DNA of 64,000 nt, taken from contig NC_088300.1 of NCBI RefSeq assembly GCF_032854445.1, positions 36,625,608 to 36,689,607 of the forward strand, written 5' to 3'. This stretch comes from Liolophura sinensis (Eukaryota; Mollusca; Polyplacophora; Chitonida; Chitonidae). The translations under genes and the position numbers were made by a program. Shown in pieces: positions 20,224-30,743 of this stretch (positions are counted from its first letter, which is position 1; each line of letters starts with the position of its first letter). The notes under the pieces were generated by a model that saw only the letters and a program-made list of their open reading frames with translations, was not told the origin of the DNA and did not search any database.

Positions 20224-22523
20224 ATCTTTGTTTTTAACCTCAGTGCTACTTTTTCTGCTACATTTTGCCGATGAAAGAAGAGCGACTATTTCAGTGTATA
20301 AGCTCTCTTAACTATCGAGTCAGACGAAATAAATATGTGGGATTCATATTTGAAATTACTGACTATAGAAGATTCTTCATAGAGCTATGATAAGTAATTA
20401 GTGGCACGTGATACAACGAACATCACGACCGTAGCCGCAGATCTCACACATCAACTGGTTTTTTTCCTAAAATGAAATCATAGGACAAACGGTATTTCAA
20501 ACGATTTGTGAACTTATTGGGCAAAACACCCAGTATGAGCGAGGTTGATGAAAAGGGCTTGCATATCCAATATGTTCCTTTCACTAATCGAATTCCAACC
20601 GAAGGTGTAAAGGCGGCATTAAAGAAAATTAAACCCTTTCCTAATTCTGTTCAGTTTATTTGCTTTTTTATTTCTGCATAATATGACAGAAAATTGTTTG
20701 CCTTGTAGAAGGGCGTGTATGAGATGAAATGGTGAATCTGAGTATTAGTTATGCATATACTCTCAGTGAACACATTTTCTAGGTTAAGTCAGTATTCCAC
20801 GTTTTACAAAAATGACCAATTTTCGAAGCTTTAAACGCTAACAATTATAGTTTCCAACAAATAAAACCTCTACTTTCATTAATAATCAAATATAATGCCA
20901 AAAAATGAACCAAAAATCAACAAATTATTAATTAAATAAGCACATTATAACAGCCAATTTCACTCCATTTAGAGGCTGAATTTTAATATGAAATAATCTT
21001 TAGGCTATTTTGAGTGTATTTTCATTTAAGAAGAAAGTATTCTAATACTTTTATATTAGACAGCCATGTCCCCGCTTATGATGGAATGTATTAGAGGCTA
21101 ACGTGATAGACTTTCTGGGATATTGTGCTATGTACAGATGCGCGACACCAAAGGATGCCACTTAGCTTCAGCGAGTAAACAATGGTTTATTAATGTCAAT
21201 GTATCCGAGATTATTACTTTCCTCTGGTGCAAGTCAAATAAGTACTAAGAACACGTTATTTGGTACTCGATCGTCATAATATATCGCGTTGCTGTTGTCC
21301 GGCAAGCTTCTCCGATCTTGTTGGAAGAGGATGTCTTGCTTCAAGAGAGAACCTTCTCAGCCATTTGACGGTTAGATGACATTAGAATTGTCCGAACACA
21401 CTTCACATATATGATATCCTTGACGACGTGTAAATATTACTCGCGGTGAAGTGTTTTGAAAGCTAAATTACTTAGATTAGTTTTCATCATTCACCCGGAA
21501 TGATTTTGCAACAATGAAAATCCTACTACTTATGCTAGGCGGCAAAACAGACATTCGTATTCTAGCCGTTAACCGAAATGGAGGCTCCAGGTCAATAATC
21601 GCACAGCTCACTCCCAAACATACAATCATACAGTTCCCCAGCAGGTGGACAAGTCAGCTATGTTTTGCTTGTTCTGTGATGACTGAACACCGTTTACTGA
21701 TTGATTAATTGACTGACTGACTGACTGATTGATTTGTCCTACAAAACTCTTTCGCACATTCTCTATGTGATCTAACCTGTAGCAGAACAATCATACATGT
21801 TCACAGAACCAACAAATCTCAAACATTACGACATCTGATTTAGAGTAAACGATTTTAAAACCAACCAAGAAATTATTGTTTCATAAAATAAGCGTCTTTC
21901 TCATTTCATACCCGAAATACCCATTCCAGGATGAGAATCAAATTTGTTTTCCCCTGAGACCTGCTGTTGACATATGGAATTTACAGAAATTTAAACAAAG
22001 GTATGTAGGAAAAACATACATGAGTGTTTACACTCATTCATTCATCTATAGTTTTCTTCACAATCTAACATGAATCTGAATATAAAATTGGCCAGCTAAG
22101 TCGACGCACATAATTTTCTTTTATGGAAACAGGTTCGGGCGTCTCTACAAGCGTTCGACCAACTTGGCCGGTTTAAGAATAGTTCTTTTTATACTGAATA
22201 TACATTATAACACAAAAAGGGATTTTCATTTCCGACGCCTGCATTGCAAACTTTACGCAGCCGCTCTTCAGGTAAAATATTTTGTCACCAGCTTATCCCA
22301 GTCGGCAGGTGATGGTTACATACTCTGTATAGTGGAGCATTTAATGCATCAGTTTGCCACGTGGTATTTCCAGACACTAACTCAAATTTCACTCAACAGC
22401 AAAACTTACATTTGCAGCAGTCGTCATAGCTTGGAATATTTTCCACATGATCCTTGATCCTCTTCTAGTTTTCGACTATGAATTTTATTTTTTTTACTTG
22501 TTTGATTGGTATTTTATGCCTGT
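20224..22523. other. AT-rich intergenic DNA; sequence divergence between copies rises within it
   Basis: No gene is supported. A (GACT)n microsatellite lies near 21709-21729. From about 21300 onward many single-base differences separate this stretch from 50740-51970, unlike everything to the left. Confidence 0.5.
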
Positions 22524-22571
22524 GTAAGTATCGTTATCGGACAGGATGTAAGTATCGTTATCGGACAGGAT
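22524..22571. repeat. 24-bp minisatellite, two units
   Basis: The unit gtaagtatcgttatcggaca plus ggat occurs twice here and six times at 51973-52116. The unit length is a multiple of three, so it makes a meaningless open frame. Confidence 0.9.
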
Positions 22572-22653
22572 GACTTGTTCAACTACCAGTCTTCCTCCTC
22601 ATACAAGATCAAACAAAGAAACTTCAACGTTCTAGATAAATTCAATACATGTA

Positions 22654-22877
22654 TTTATTGATTTATTTGATTGGTCTTTTACGCCGTAATCAAATATATT
22701 TCAATTATACGACGGCGGCTGGCATTATGGTGGGGGGAAAATGGGCAGAGCCCGGGGTAAACCAAAAAACCACCCGCAGGCTACTGACAAGCCGGAGAGG
22801 AAACCAGCATGAGCTGGACTTGAACTCACAGTGGCCACATTGCACTAGCGCGCTAACCAACTGAACCACGGGGGCCC
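22654..22877 (-). mobile_element. Full-length tRNA-derived SINE, minus orientation, with target duplication
   Basis: Reverse complement reads: A box tggttcagttgg, then gcgcgctagtgca, B box gagttcaagtcc, the conserved core and the tail ttacggcgtaaaagaccaatc. Flanking direct repeats caatacatgta (22643-22653) and caataaatgta (22878-22888) fit a target-site duplication with one change. Copy 2: about 52201-52425. Confidence 0.85.
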
Positions 22878-22888
22878 CAATAAATGTA

Positions 22889-23619
22889 ATTGAACAATCT
22901 TATATTGACAGTGCTACCTATATAGAGAATACAATATAATGTCAACACCACACATGAGTTGAAGATCACAGCAGACACACATCTGGTCAAAGCACACGAA
23001 TTCTTAACGGCAAGTCTGCAGCCCATAGCAGGCACCCAGCTGATAACTTCAATTGCACACAAAAGAACACTGACAAATGACTGATAACCTCACTGTGAAT
23101 CAGAAAATTCCCTCGTAAAGTTTATGAATCCAATCCTCCTATCTTGACATAAAGTGGCCTCCAGAACAAATGGAAAATGAGATACCCTTACGTCACAGTA
23201 CAAAGAGACATGAGAAATAAAAACCTCAGATCAAAAGTCTTAAATGCAAGAATAATCGACGACGAAACACTCACTCCATCTGTGACCGTACAGTAAAATA
23301 GTGTTTTCAAAATGACTGCCGTTTGGACTGCTTGACTTGCAGCTAACACTTGCTGACTAACACTTGATTCGACTGTATATACAACATACTAGAATCCTCT
23401 AGTCTCCATGGACATAAGCAGTAAGCATATTTACAACAATCCACAGCTGATTCTAGAAATGGCTTACCATATAGAGAAAACATATATACATTGAAATTCA
23501 GCATCCCGAAAGGTCGCTCTGGTTAGATGCATAGCGGTAGACTTTACCCGTAAAAAGACCCAAATCTAGGTCATACTCCGACCCGGTTAGCTTCAACCTT
23601 CATAAAAGGTTTACTCGCA
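22889..23619. other. Host DNA leading to the gap, no gene seen
   Basis: The sequence matches 52436-53174 with scattered differences, including small indels near 23165-23195. No open frame is supported. Confidence 0.4.
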
Positions 23620-23650
23620 TATGCCGTGTGCGGTGGGGAAATCACGTAAT
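23620..23650. repeat. First unit of a 72-bp minisatellite, cut by the gap
   Basis: The sequence atgccgtgtgcggtggggaa and the following atcacgtaat match the first unit of the array at 53176-53567. The contig ends here. Confidence 0.85.
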
Positions 23651-23850
23651 NNNNNNNNNNNNNNNNNNNNNNNNNNNNNNNNNNNNNNNNNNNNNNNNNN
23701 NNNNNNNNNNNNNNNNNNNNNNNNNNNNNNNNNNNNNNNNNNNNNNNNNNNNNNNNNNNNNNNNNNNNNNNNNNNNNNNNNNNNNNNNNNNNNNNNNNNN
23801 NNNNNNNNNNNNNNNNNNNNNNNNNNNNNNNNNNNNNNNNNNNNNNNNNN
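23651..23850. other. Scaffold gap of 200 N
   Basis: Exactly 200 N, which is a typical placeholder length rather than a measured distance. The left side ends in a minisatellite and the right side begins in mid-gene inside the polymerase. Confidence 0.95.
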
Positions 23851-26800
23851 TGTGCGGCCCAAGTACCCACGGTCCCGCATTGCCTTGGAAGAACTGCAAG
23901 GGATCTTCGACAGGTATAAAACGGCTGTGGCTGAGTGGAAGCGGCTGCAAGACAGCAAGAACTCCCGAAGTAACGAGGAGTTGAAGCAAGACAACAAGAA
24001 CTTCCTCAGTAGCGAGGAGTTGGATGAATTGCTAGGTGGAATACAAGGTGAAAAGAAACTAGAATTCATTAACACCGGCAGGGCCATAAGGAATCTCCTC
24101 CGGGTTTGGCAGATGGGCGTACCCGAAGGTGTTTGGACGGACCCCGTAGCCTTCTTAGAAGAAATTCGCCAGAAGCTAGAAGAGATCCGGGCACTCAACG
24201 GGGTTAAGTTTCAACTAGGCCTCAGGGTTCAGCTGCGAAAGGCCCACGCCGATGGCAGTGAAGAGTATACCAGCCTAGTACTCAGCAACAAACAGGAGGC
24301 CCTCCTAGAGGTCGGTGACATTGACAGGACTCTAGATAACGCATTCTCCACCATCCAGGAGGTGCTGGGAAAATGGGCGCAGCGAGGGTCAGGGTGGGCT
24401 GTAAATGGCGTGCAAACACTCTGGCTTGACATTGCAAGGTATCAGCCGCTGAGAGGGGGGTCCTACAACCCCCTACCTGCAGCCGTGAGTAACAAGAAAG
24501 CAGTCATCAACGTGAAGAACAAAGACGACGACTGCCTCCGATGGGCGCTCCGGTCTGCCTTATTTCCAGCCGCCCGGGACCCTCAGAGACCAACAAAGTA
24601 TCCCACCAATGATGGTCTTGACTTTGGAGGGGTCGACGCCCCCACACCCACCTCTCAGATCCCTAAAGTGGAGGAAAAGAACGGCCTCGCCATCAACGTG
24701 TTCGGGTGGGACAAGGGCGTGATCGTGCACCGCCTCAGCAAGCAGCCCGGCGACACGCCCCGAATCAATCTGCTGCTGATTGAGAAGGCAGGCAAATTCC
24801 ATTATACGTGGATAAAAGACCTCAATCGGCTCCTATACCAAGAAAGTAAGGCGCCAAATCGCAAACACTTCTGCGAGCGCTGCCTACACGGCTACAAAAG
24901 GGAGGACCTGCTCGAGGCGCATAAGCCGGAATGCCAAGGGATTGGCCAGACGGCGGTGAATGTGGAGATGACCCAGGAGGGGGGAAAACAAGTTCTCCTT
25001 CCAGAACCACCACAAACAGCTACCGGCGCCGTTCATCATATATGCCGACTTCGAGGATCTGACCCAAAAGGTTGAAGGCCCGCCGCCCAGTCGCACAGAG
25101 AGCAGCTTTCAGAAGACTCAGCACCACGAGCCCTGCAGTTACTGCTATGTTGTGGTGCGTTGCGACGGCCACACAAAACGCCCCGTGGAATACAGAGGCC
25201 CTAACGCGACGGAACACTTCCTCAGAGCTCTTCAACAGGAGGAGCGGGAAATCAAAAATGTTCTAGCCAACCCTATAGCCATAAGGATGACTCCCCAAGA
25301 CTGGCAGGCCCACAACAACGCCGCAACCTGTCACGTGTGTGAAAAGCCTCTAGGCGTCGATTCTGTGCGCGATCACTGCCATATCACCGGCAAGTACAGA
25401 GGCGCGGCCCATAACGTATGCAACCTAAAGTTGCGGCTGGGTCCCAAGACAGCCATACCGGTAGTCTTCCACAACCTACGGGGCTACGACGGGCACCTCC
25501 TGATGCAAGCCATAAGTAAGGTGGAGGGCCGCATCTCCTGCATCCCCAACAACATGGAAAAGTACATCTCCTTCTCGCTGGGGCAGCTCTGCTCCATCGA
25601 AAGCGTTCAATTCTTACCGACTTCCCTTGACAATCTGGTTGAGGCCAACAAACCTGAGGCTTTCCACATCACAGCCCGGTATGAGCCCGCCGAAGAAAAA
25701 CGAAAGCTACTCATGCGCAAGGGTGTCTACCCCTATGAGTATATAGACTCCAGGGAGCGCTTCGACGAGTCCAGCCTCCCACCCAAAGATGCTTTCTACA
25801 GTAAGCTCAAAGTCGGAGGCATTAGCGATGAGGACTACATCCACGCTCAACAGGTATGGAAGGTATTTGACTGCACCAATCTGAGAGACGTGGGTCTCTC
25901 GTGGGACGCGCTGTTCAAGAAGACCGGGGTAGAGCTGGAGCTGTTGACCGACCACGACCAACATCTCTTCATTGAGAAGGGGTTGCGAGGAGGTATCTCC
26001 ATGGTAAGTAAGCGATACGCCAAAGCCAATAATCCGCAGGTGGAGGGATACAACCCCGAAAGCCCAAACAGCTACAGCCAATACCTAGACGCCAATAATC
26101 TATATGGCTGGGCTATGAGTCAGTTCCTTCCAACGGGCGGCTTCCAGTGGGTAGGTGATGCGCAGCGTCTCGGTGAAACGATTGCTACCCACCCCCATGA
26201 CAGTCCTTCCGGTTACATCCTCGAGGTCCACCTAGAGTACCTGGCCGGCCTACATAAGGCACATAACAGCTACCCATTAGCCCGGAGCGTCTGGTGGTCC
26301 AGAAGGAGTGGATGTCAGACTATCAGCACGGCCTTCTCGGCAAGAAAGCGCCTACCGAGGTCGAAAAGCTGGTCCCCAACCTCCGCAATAAGGAACGGTA
26401 CGTCCTGCACTACCGGAACCTACAGCTGTATCTATCTCTGGGAATGCGCCTGAAAAAGGTTCACCGGGCCCTGAGATTCGCCCAGAGCCCTTGGATGGAA
26501 CCCTATATCAGGATGAACACCGAGCTCCGAAAAACGGCCGCGAGTAAATTCGAGAAGGACCTGTACAAGCTAATGAACAACTCGGTCTTCGGAAAAACCA
26601 CGGAGAACCTTCGGAAGCGTGTGGACGTCAAGCTGGTACGCTCTGGAGAAGACGACAAGCTCCGACGCTTGATAGCCAGCCCGAGCTTCGCACGGGCAAA
26701 CATATTTGATAATGACCTCGCAGCGATTCAGATGCACAAGACCCGTCTAGTCCTAAACCGACCTATCCTATAGGGATATGGCTGAGAATGGAAACCTGTA

Positions 26801-27251
26801 CGACACCTCAGATTACTCACAAGACCACCCCCTGCACAGCGTAGCAAATATGAAGGTCTTGGGGAAAATGAAGGACGAGTGCGCAGGGCGGCCAATCGCC
26901 GAAAACATAGGTCTGCGTCCCAAGATGTACTCCATTCTGGAGGCCGGCGGAGCCAACATAAAGAAGGCCAAGGGCGTGAGAAAGGGTGTTGTGGAAAAGC
27001 ACATCCGCCATAAGCAGTACAAAGAGACCCTCTTCGAGAAGAAGATCTTCCGTCACGGTATGTTCGTGCTGCGATCAGAGCGCCACCATATCTACGGACA
27101 GCACCTCCATAAGGTCTCACTGTCCCCTTTCGATAGTAAGCGCTGGATCGCCGAAGATGGTGTCCACACCCTGGCTTATGGGCATAGAAATGCGGCGCCC
27201 GCAGGATGGGCTGGGATGGACGTCCTCATCGAGGAACTGCTAGCGCCGTAG
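23851..27251 (+). pseudogene. polB: Protein-primed family B DNA polymerase of Polinton, degenerate and 5' incomplete
   Basis: The first codons are lost in the gap. Three frame changes follow: a G-run slip at about 24976-24983, a C-run slip near 26283, and a change across a deletion at about 26765-26775. Visible parts in order: a Lys/Glu-rich helical region with a short internal duplication (SNEELKQ / SSEELDE), a block with CLRWALRSALFP, a Cys/His region (HFCERCLHG), exonuclease motif I YADFE (25041-25055), a zinc-binding endonuclease VII-like stretch (CHVCEKP, RDHCHITGKYRG), exonuclease motif II FHNLRGYDGHL, polymerase motif A LDANNLYGWAM and motif B LMNNSVFGKTTEN. After NRPIL the sequence jumps to a C-terminal block (LYDTSDYSQDHP, KDECAGRPIAE, YGQHLHKVSLSPFDSKRW). 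The segment that should carry motif C (YxDTDS) is absent, so the enzyme is dead. The 3' end faces the integrase, 48 bp away. Confidence 0.9.
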
Positions 27252-27299
27252 AACCCCATCCGGGGGAAGCTGAGTATCGGGAGGCACTATAAGCAACTC

Positions 27300-28264
27300 T
27301 TAATGAACGAAGCCCCGTCGCGGGCCATCCGACGTATTGTCTAGATAGTACAGCATGGGTTCATTAGGATTTGTGACAGAGCGCCCCAGTCGATATATCT
27401 CTAGAGACCACACAGGATCAGTCGCGCGACGGCGACCGCCCTCCAGCTCTCCAGGCTGGTAGAGATAACGAACGCCAACACCCTCGGGGATCTTCCGCTC
27501 ACTAAGCCCAACCCGGAACGACCTGGAACCGTCAAGGAAGGCTTATGGGGCAATCTCTTTGCCTTGATGGCGTCTTTCGGCTTTTTACCGATCAGTCTCG
27601 TTGTCTCGTTATTCAGAGCGGCCACAACAGAGGGCCACCCATTCAGTAAACCTATGTTCGGGGTGTGGGGGGGGAGGAGGCGCATCTCCTTGGCGTACTG
27701 ATGTCCAAAGAGCCGCTCAGCCAGAGTACGGTTGAAACGCTCCACTATGCCTTGGTCTCGGTGGATGTCCACGCGACCTCGGCGGACTGTGACATCGTGT
27801 TTGACCAGCAGTTGACTCACCGCACCCATGAACTCGCGTCCTGGGTCAACTTGGGGAAGCTTCGGCCATCGAAGGGGTCCTTGCTTGTAAATGCGAGAGA
27901 GAGCATCAGCGACTTCTTTGGAATCTTTAGTAGCCAGAGGTTCCGCCTCCTTGTAGCGAGAAGCGACATCAACATCTGTCTGCGCGCACTTATACAGCTT
28001 TCGGCCTCGCCGATCATGTGGTAGAAATAGAAGATCGGCTTGGTGGATGTCATTCGGCGTGGAAACATCGAACATAGGCCTCGGTATTTTTCTGGAACTG
28101 GGCAAGTATATCTGCCAGATAGCCTGCTTTCCCAGCCAGGCCCGGACCACATCTTCGGAGACTTTAGCCGCAGTGGCAAGTTTCTGGATGGCCGCGCGGC
28201 CCTTCCAGTACGCACGAGGGCTGTAGTAGATATTAGCCAGGCGAGCAGACACCTTACTAGACAT
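27300..28264 (-). pseudogene. int: Polinton retroviral-type integrase (rve, DDE), one frameshift near the 3' end
   Basis: The ATG at 28262-28264 opens a frame of 287 codons. Candidate catalytic residues are D77 (HQADLLF), D140 (QVDPGREF) and E175 (GIVERFNRTL), giving D-x62-D-x34-E, as in retroviral-type integrases, with a preceding basic N-terminal region. Near 27500 the frame changes; the other frame reads RYLYQPGELEGG, RATDPVWSLEIYRLGRS and ends at TAA 27300-27302, which restores the usual C-terminal basic/aromatic block. The catalytic core is uninterrupted. It would insert the element DNA into the host genome. Confidence 0.85.
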
Positions 28265-28420
28265 ATCATCAAGGTATTCTAGCAGCCCTCTAACAGATTT
28301 GTGACGAAAAAGATGTTAATCGTCGCGGCGTATTTGCGTGCGCAGAACCACCTCACTACTAAGATCGTGCCTGCCATACGGCGAGGAGCTCGATGGTGAG
28401 TCCGGCACAGTCAGTTCGGA
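28265..28420. other. Short spacer between integrase and small genes
   Basis: About 155 bp with no gene or clear motif; it would contain the integrase promoter if that gene has its own. Confidence 0.4.
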
Positions 28421-28879
28421 TTACTTGGTGAGTTTTGCGATTCCGTAACTCACACCCCCAACCACACACATTCCCAGGATGACGAAGGTAATATCGCGGT
28501 GTTTTAGATCTTCACTAGGCACATAGAAATCGGAGAGCTGTGGCTCTGAGCCCAGCAGCGCGTCGCGTGCGTCGCGTGCTTCGCGTGTAAGAGTCTTGCC
28601 CGTGACCCTAGAATACTCGCGGATTGCAGCGTCGACATCCCGGAACGTTTGCACAGCGTGGCCTTGGCGGCGGAGTTCATCGTTGATCCAGTCCAAGCGC
28701 TAAGTGCGCTTTCGGGCCCATTTTTACTAGGCGGCTTGGAGCTGCTCTACAGCGCGGTCATGGCGCCTCCGCTCTTCGTCAACACCGGAACTCCTCAGCA
28801 TCGAAAACATATAGTTGCTCCGGCAGAAGGCCAAAGCGTTTACGAGGGCGCAGCCCAACATCATTGCGATGGAGGCCAT
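28421..28879 (-). pseudogene. Conserved Polinton membrane protein with three nonsense codons
   Basis: The ATG at 28877-28879 opens MASIAMMLGCALVNALAFCR, a hydrophobic start, then an Arg/Glu-rich helix (DEERRRHDRAVEQLQAA). The same frame then meets TAG 28727-28729, TAA 28724-28726 and TAG 28700-28702 and continues open with LDWINDELRRQGHAVQTFRD to a C-terminal helix (ITFVILGMCVVGGVSYGIAK) and TGA at 28421. The stops are substitutions, not indels, and lie inside a family pattern I recognise as a recurrent Polinton protein. A predicted membrane protein with two helices; function unknown. Its start is 2 bp from the stop of the next gene upstream. Confidence 0.65.
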
Positions 28880-28881
28880 TA

Positions 28882-29101
28882 CTACTGGATTATATTGGGA
28901 GGAAGGAGCCCTTGTTTAATTAGCAGTTCCTTCGAAAACATGGCCAGGCCTACATCTGCAATGACCATGCCGACGTCACGGGGTGTTGTCCAGCTTCGGG
29001 AGGGCTCCTTTCAGGAACATCTGGCCGAGACAAGCCTATCCAGTAGCCAGGAGAGAGACCACAGCGACTAGCACTTTTCCGTCACTGGGTGGAGTAGACA
29101 T
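28882..29101 (-). pseudogene. Small Polinton membrane protein, one stop and one frameshift
   Basis: The ATG at 29099-29101 opens MSTPPSDGKVLVAVVSLLATG; a TAG (29036-29038) interrupts the frame, then CLGQMFLKGALPKLDNTP, then the frame slips at the G4 run near 28979-28982 and reads RDVGMVIADVGLAMFSKELL to TAG 28882-28884. It would be about 70 residues, with hydrophobic ends. The start overlaps the end of the Lys-rich gene by 20 bp. I recognise the pattern from other Polintons but not its function. Confidence 0.5.
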
Positions 29102-29570
29102 GCTGCTCTATATAGAAAGGGTCGCGACGTGTATTCAAATGGAGATTCTTTTCTTGCGGCGTGATATCTGCATGCGGCGTAATATCTGCACCTCGTGCAT
29201 GTGCTGTATAGCGGCTGCGCCACACGCGTAGCAACACTAGCACTGCAAGGCTGCCAACGCCTAATAACGCAAGGGGCGCCCTCTAGTGGGTGATTTGGTG
29301 TGCCTTCGTTGAATCCAGTTCCTTCGCAAAATCTGTGGCTCCCCCCTCCTTCGTAGAATCCGGTTCCTTCGGCTGTTTCTTGGTGGAATCAGCTGCGCCA
29401 AGCAAAGCAGCCTTTGCCTTGCGAAGCTCGTCCTTGAGCTTTTCAGCCTTGGCCATTCTCGCTGCAGCACCCGGTCGACCCGCAGCGACTTTTTTGGAAT
29501 TCTTCGCAGGGCCGTCATTCGTAAAATCCGCTGTCACCCTCCCCCCCCCCCCCCTGCTTCCTTTACTCAT
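29082..29570 (-). pseudogene. Lys/Ala-rich Polinton protein with a membrane helix, one nonsense codon
   Basis: The ATG at 29568-29570 lies in the overlap ATGAGTAA with the gene upstream. The N-terminal part is basic (PAKNSKKVAAGRPGAAARMA, KAEKLKDELRKAKAALLGA), nucleic-acid-binding in character, followed by a Thr/Lys/Glu linker. TAG at 29283-29285 interrupts the frame; beyond it the same frame encodes a membrane helix (ALLGVGSLAVLVLLRVW) with a basic stop-transfer, a short repeat (DITPHADITPQ) and ends at TGA 29082-29084. The two halves in one frame suggest one ancestral gene. The G (coding-strand) run at 29541-29554 is 14 bases long in both copies. Confidence 0.55.
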
Positions 29571-30102
29571 GTTCCTCTGGATCATACGGCTCATTTCTAG
29601 GACAGCAGTGGTTTTCAAATGAGCAGTGCTCAGCAGTGGTCAGCGCCATGGTTTATGGTGCTAAGTATTTACCATAGCAGTAGTATAGCCAGCACCCAGC
29701 AATGATAAGCGTCTGTTCAACAAATGGGTCGGTGGCCAGCTGTTCCATGAGCATTGGTTGATTCTCGGGTTGGATTGGTTGGAGCCAGCTGGCCGCCCTT
29801 ACATATGATCTCAAGAACATACCTCCGAGACCGTTAACCATCCGCGCACCGAGCTTAGCCTCGTACCGGGAGTACAACCTTTTAACGTCTTCGTCGCTCA
29901 TGGCGTCGATCTCAGCGGCTGTTAGCTCTTTTCCCAGATATCGCTTGGCCTGCCCACACACCGCAAGTGCCGCCAGCCTATCCCTGAGCTGCCGTGCATG
30001 TTGGCCGGGGTCGGCCTGTTGGCTTTGGCCGGGCTGTTGGCTTCGGCCAGGCTCCTCCTCTGTGCCCAGAATCTCGTCTATTATAAGCTCGTCGGTGTCC
30101 AT
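29563..30102 (-). pseudogene. Conserved Polinton protein of unknown function, copy 2
   Basis: Same as 121-660, with the same internal TAA (29653-29655) and the same distal TAA overlapping the next start. No difference from copy 1 was seen. Confidence 0.65.
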
Positions 30103-30128
30103 GCTTCATTGGAAATGGGCGCCTACGT

Positions 30129-30743
30129 CTAATATATAATCTTAGATATGCCGGGCGTATCAGTCATTAGCAGGAGCTTAGAATGCGGATTGTTCTTGAA
30201 CTTCTGTCGAATCTCTGGTTCTTCGCTCTCGGCCTCGATGATGTGGTTCTCCTCCAGGCATTCGTTGAACGAGTGCCGTTCTTTGCAGTGGAATAAAGCC
30301 ACCCGCCTTGTCTGCTCGCGAAAGTCTTTGAGGACGGCGTTGTATTTCTGAGTGAGGACCCAGACGCTTTGCTTTGCATGACGGCCCGAGAAAGCCATGA
30401 ATGACAGCATTTTTTGTTTCTTCTTCATCGCCTCCAACGCGCTACAATCATCGATGATGTATAGGGTGGGCTCCCCCTCGAACAATCTGTAGAAAGCTCT
30501 CAGACAGTCGTTGAACCGCTCGCCGGGGTCAAAACAATAGACCTCAGGGTCAGACAGTATCCGACGCCGCCGGTACGGCTCGTTATGCTTAAGAGTGTAG
30601 CACAGGATCACAATGTGATGAAAGAAACCGCGGAAAGGGCCCTCAAGCAGGTCCAGCACGAAGACTGTTTTGCCGCAGTTCGTCTGCCCACAGATAATCG
30701 CGCAGTGGGCGTCATCAATAAAGCCCGCTAACGAATCTACCAT
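30129..30743 (-). CDS. Polinton DNA-packaging ATPase, copy 2
   Basis: The predicted protein is identical to that at 687-1301, with intact Walker A (GQTNCGKT) and Walker B (IIDD). It overlaps the capsid gene by 29 bp. Confidence 0.9.
   Translation of the reverse strand: MVDSLAGFIDDAHCAIICGQTNCGKTVFVLDLLEGPFRGFFHHIVILCYTLKHNEPYRRRRILSDPEVYCFDPGERFNDCLRAFYRLFEGEPTLYIIDDCSALEAMKKKQKMLSFMAFSGRHAKQSVWVLTQKYNAVLKDFREQTRRVALFHCKERHSFNECLEENHIIEAESEEPEIRQKFKNNPHSKLLLMTDTPGISKIIY

Noticed and set aside
22844-22877. tRNA-like A and B boxes at SINE ends taken as tRNA genes
   Set aside because: There is no complete cloverleaf or anticodon arm; the boxes belong to SINE heads with tails and target duplications.
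23571-24198. Frames spanning the N gap
   Set aside because: They translate unknown bases; only the plus-strand frame to the right of the gap is coding.
28421-29655. Alternative genetic code (TAA/TAG as sense) suggested by internal stops
   Set aside because: Six stops without TGA could be chance; the element lives in a standard-code nuclear genome and the same genes also carry frameshifts and a deletion, so decay explains them.
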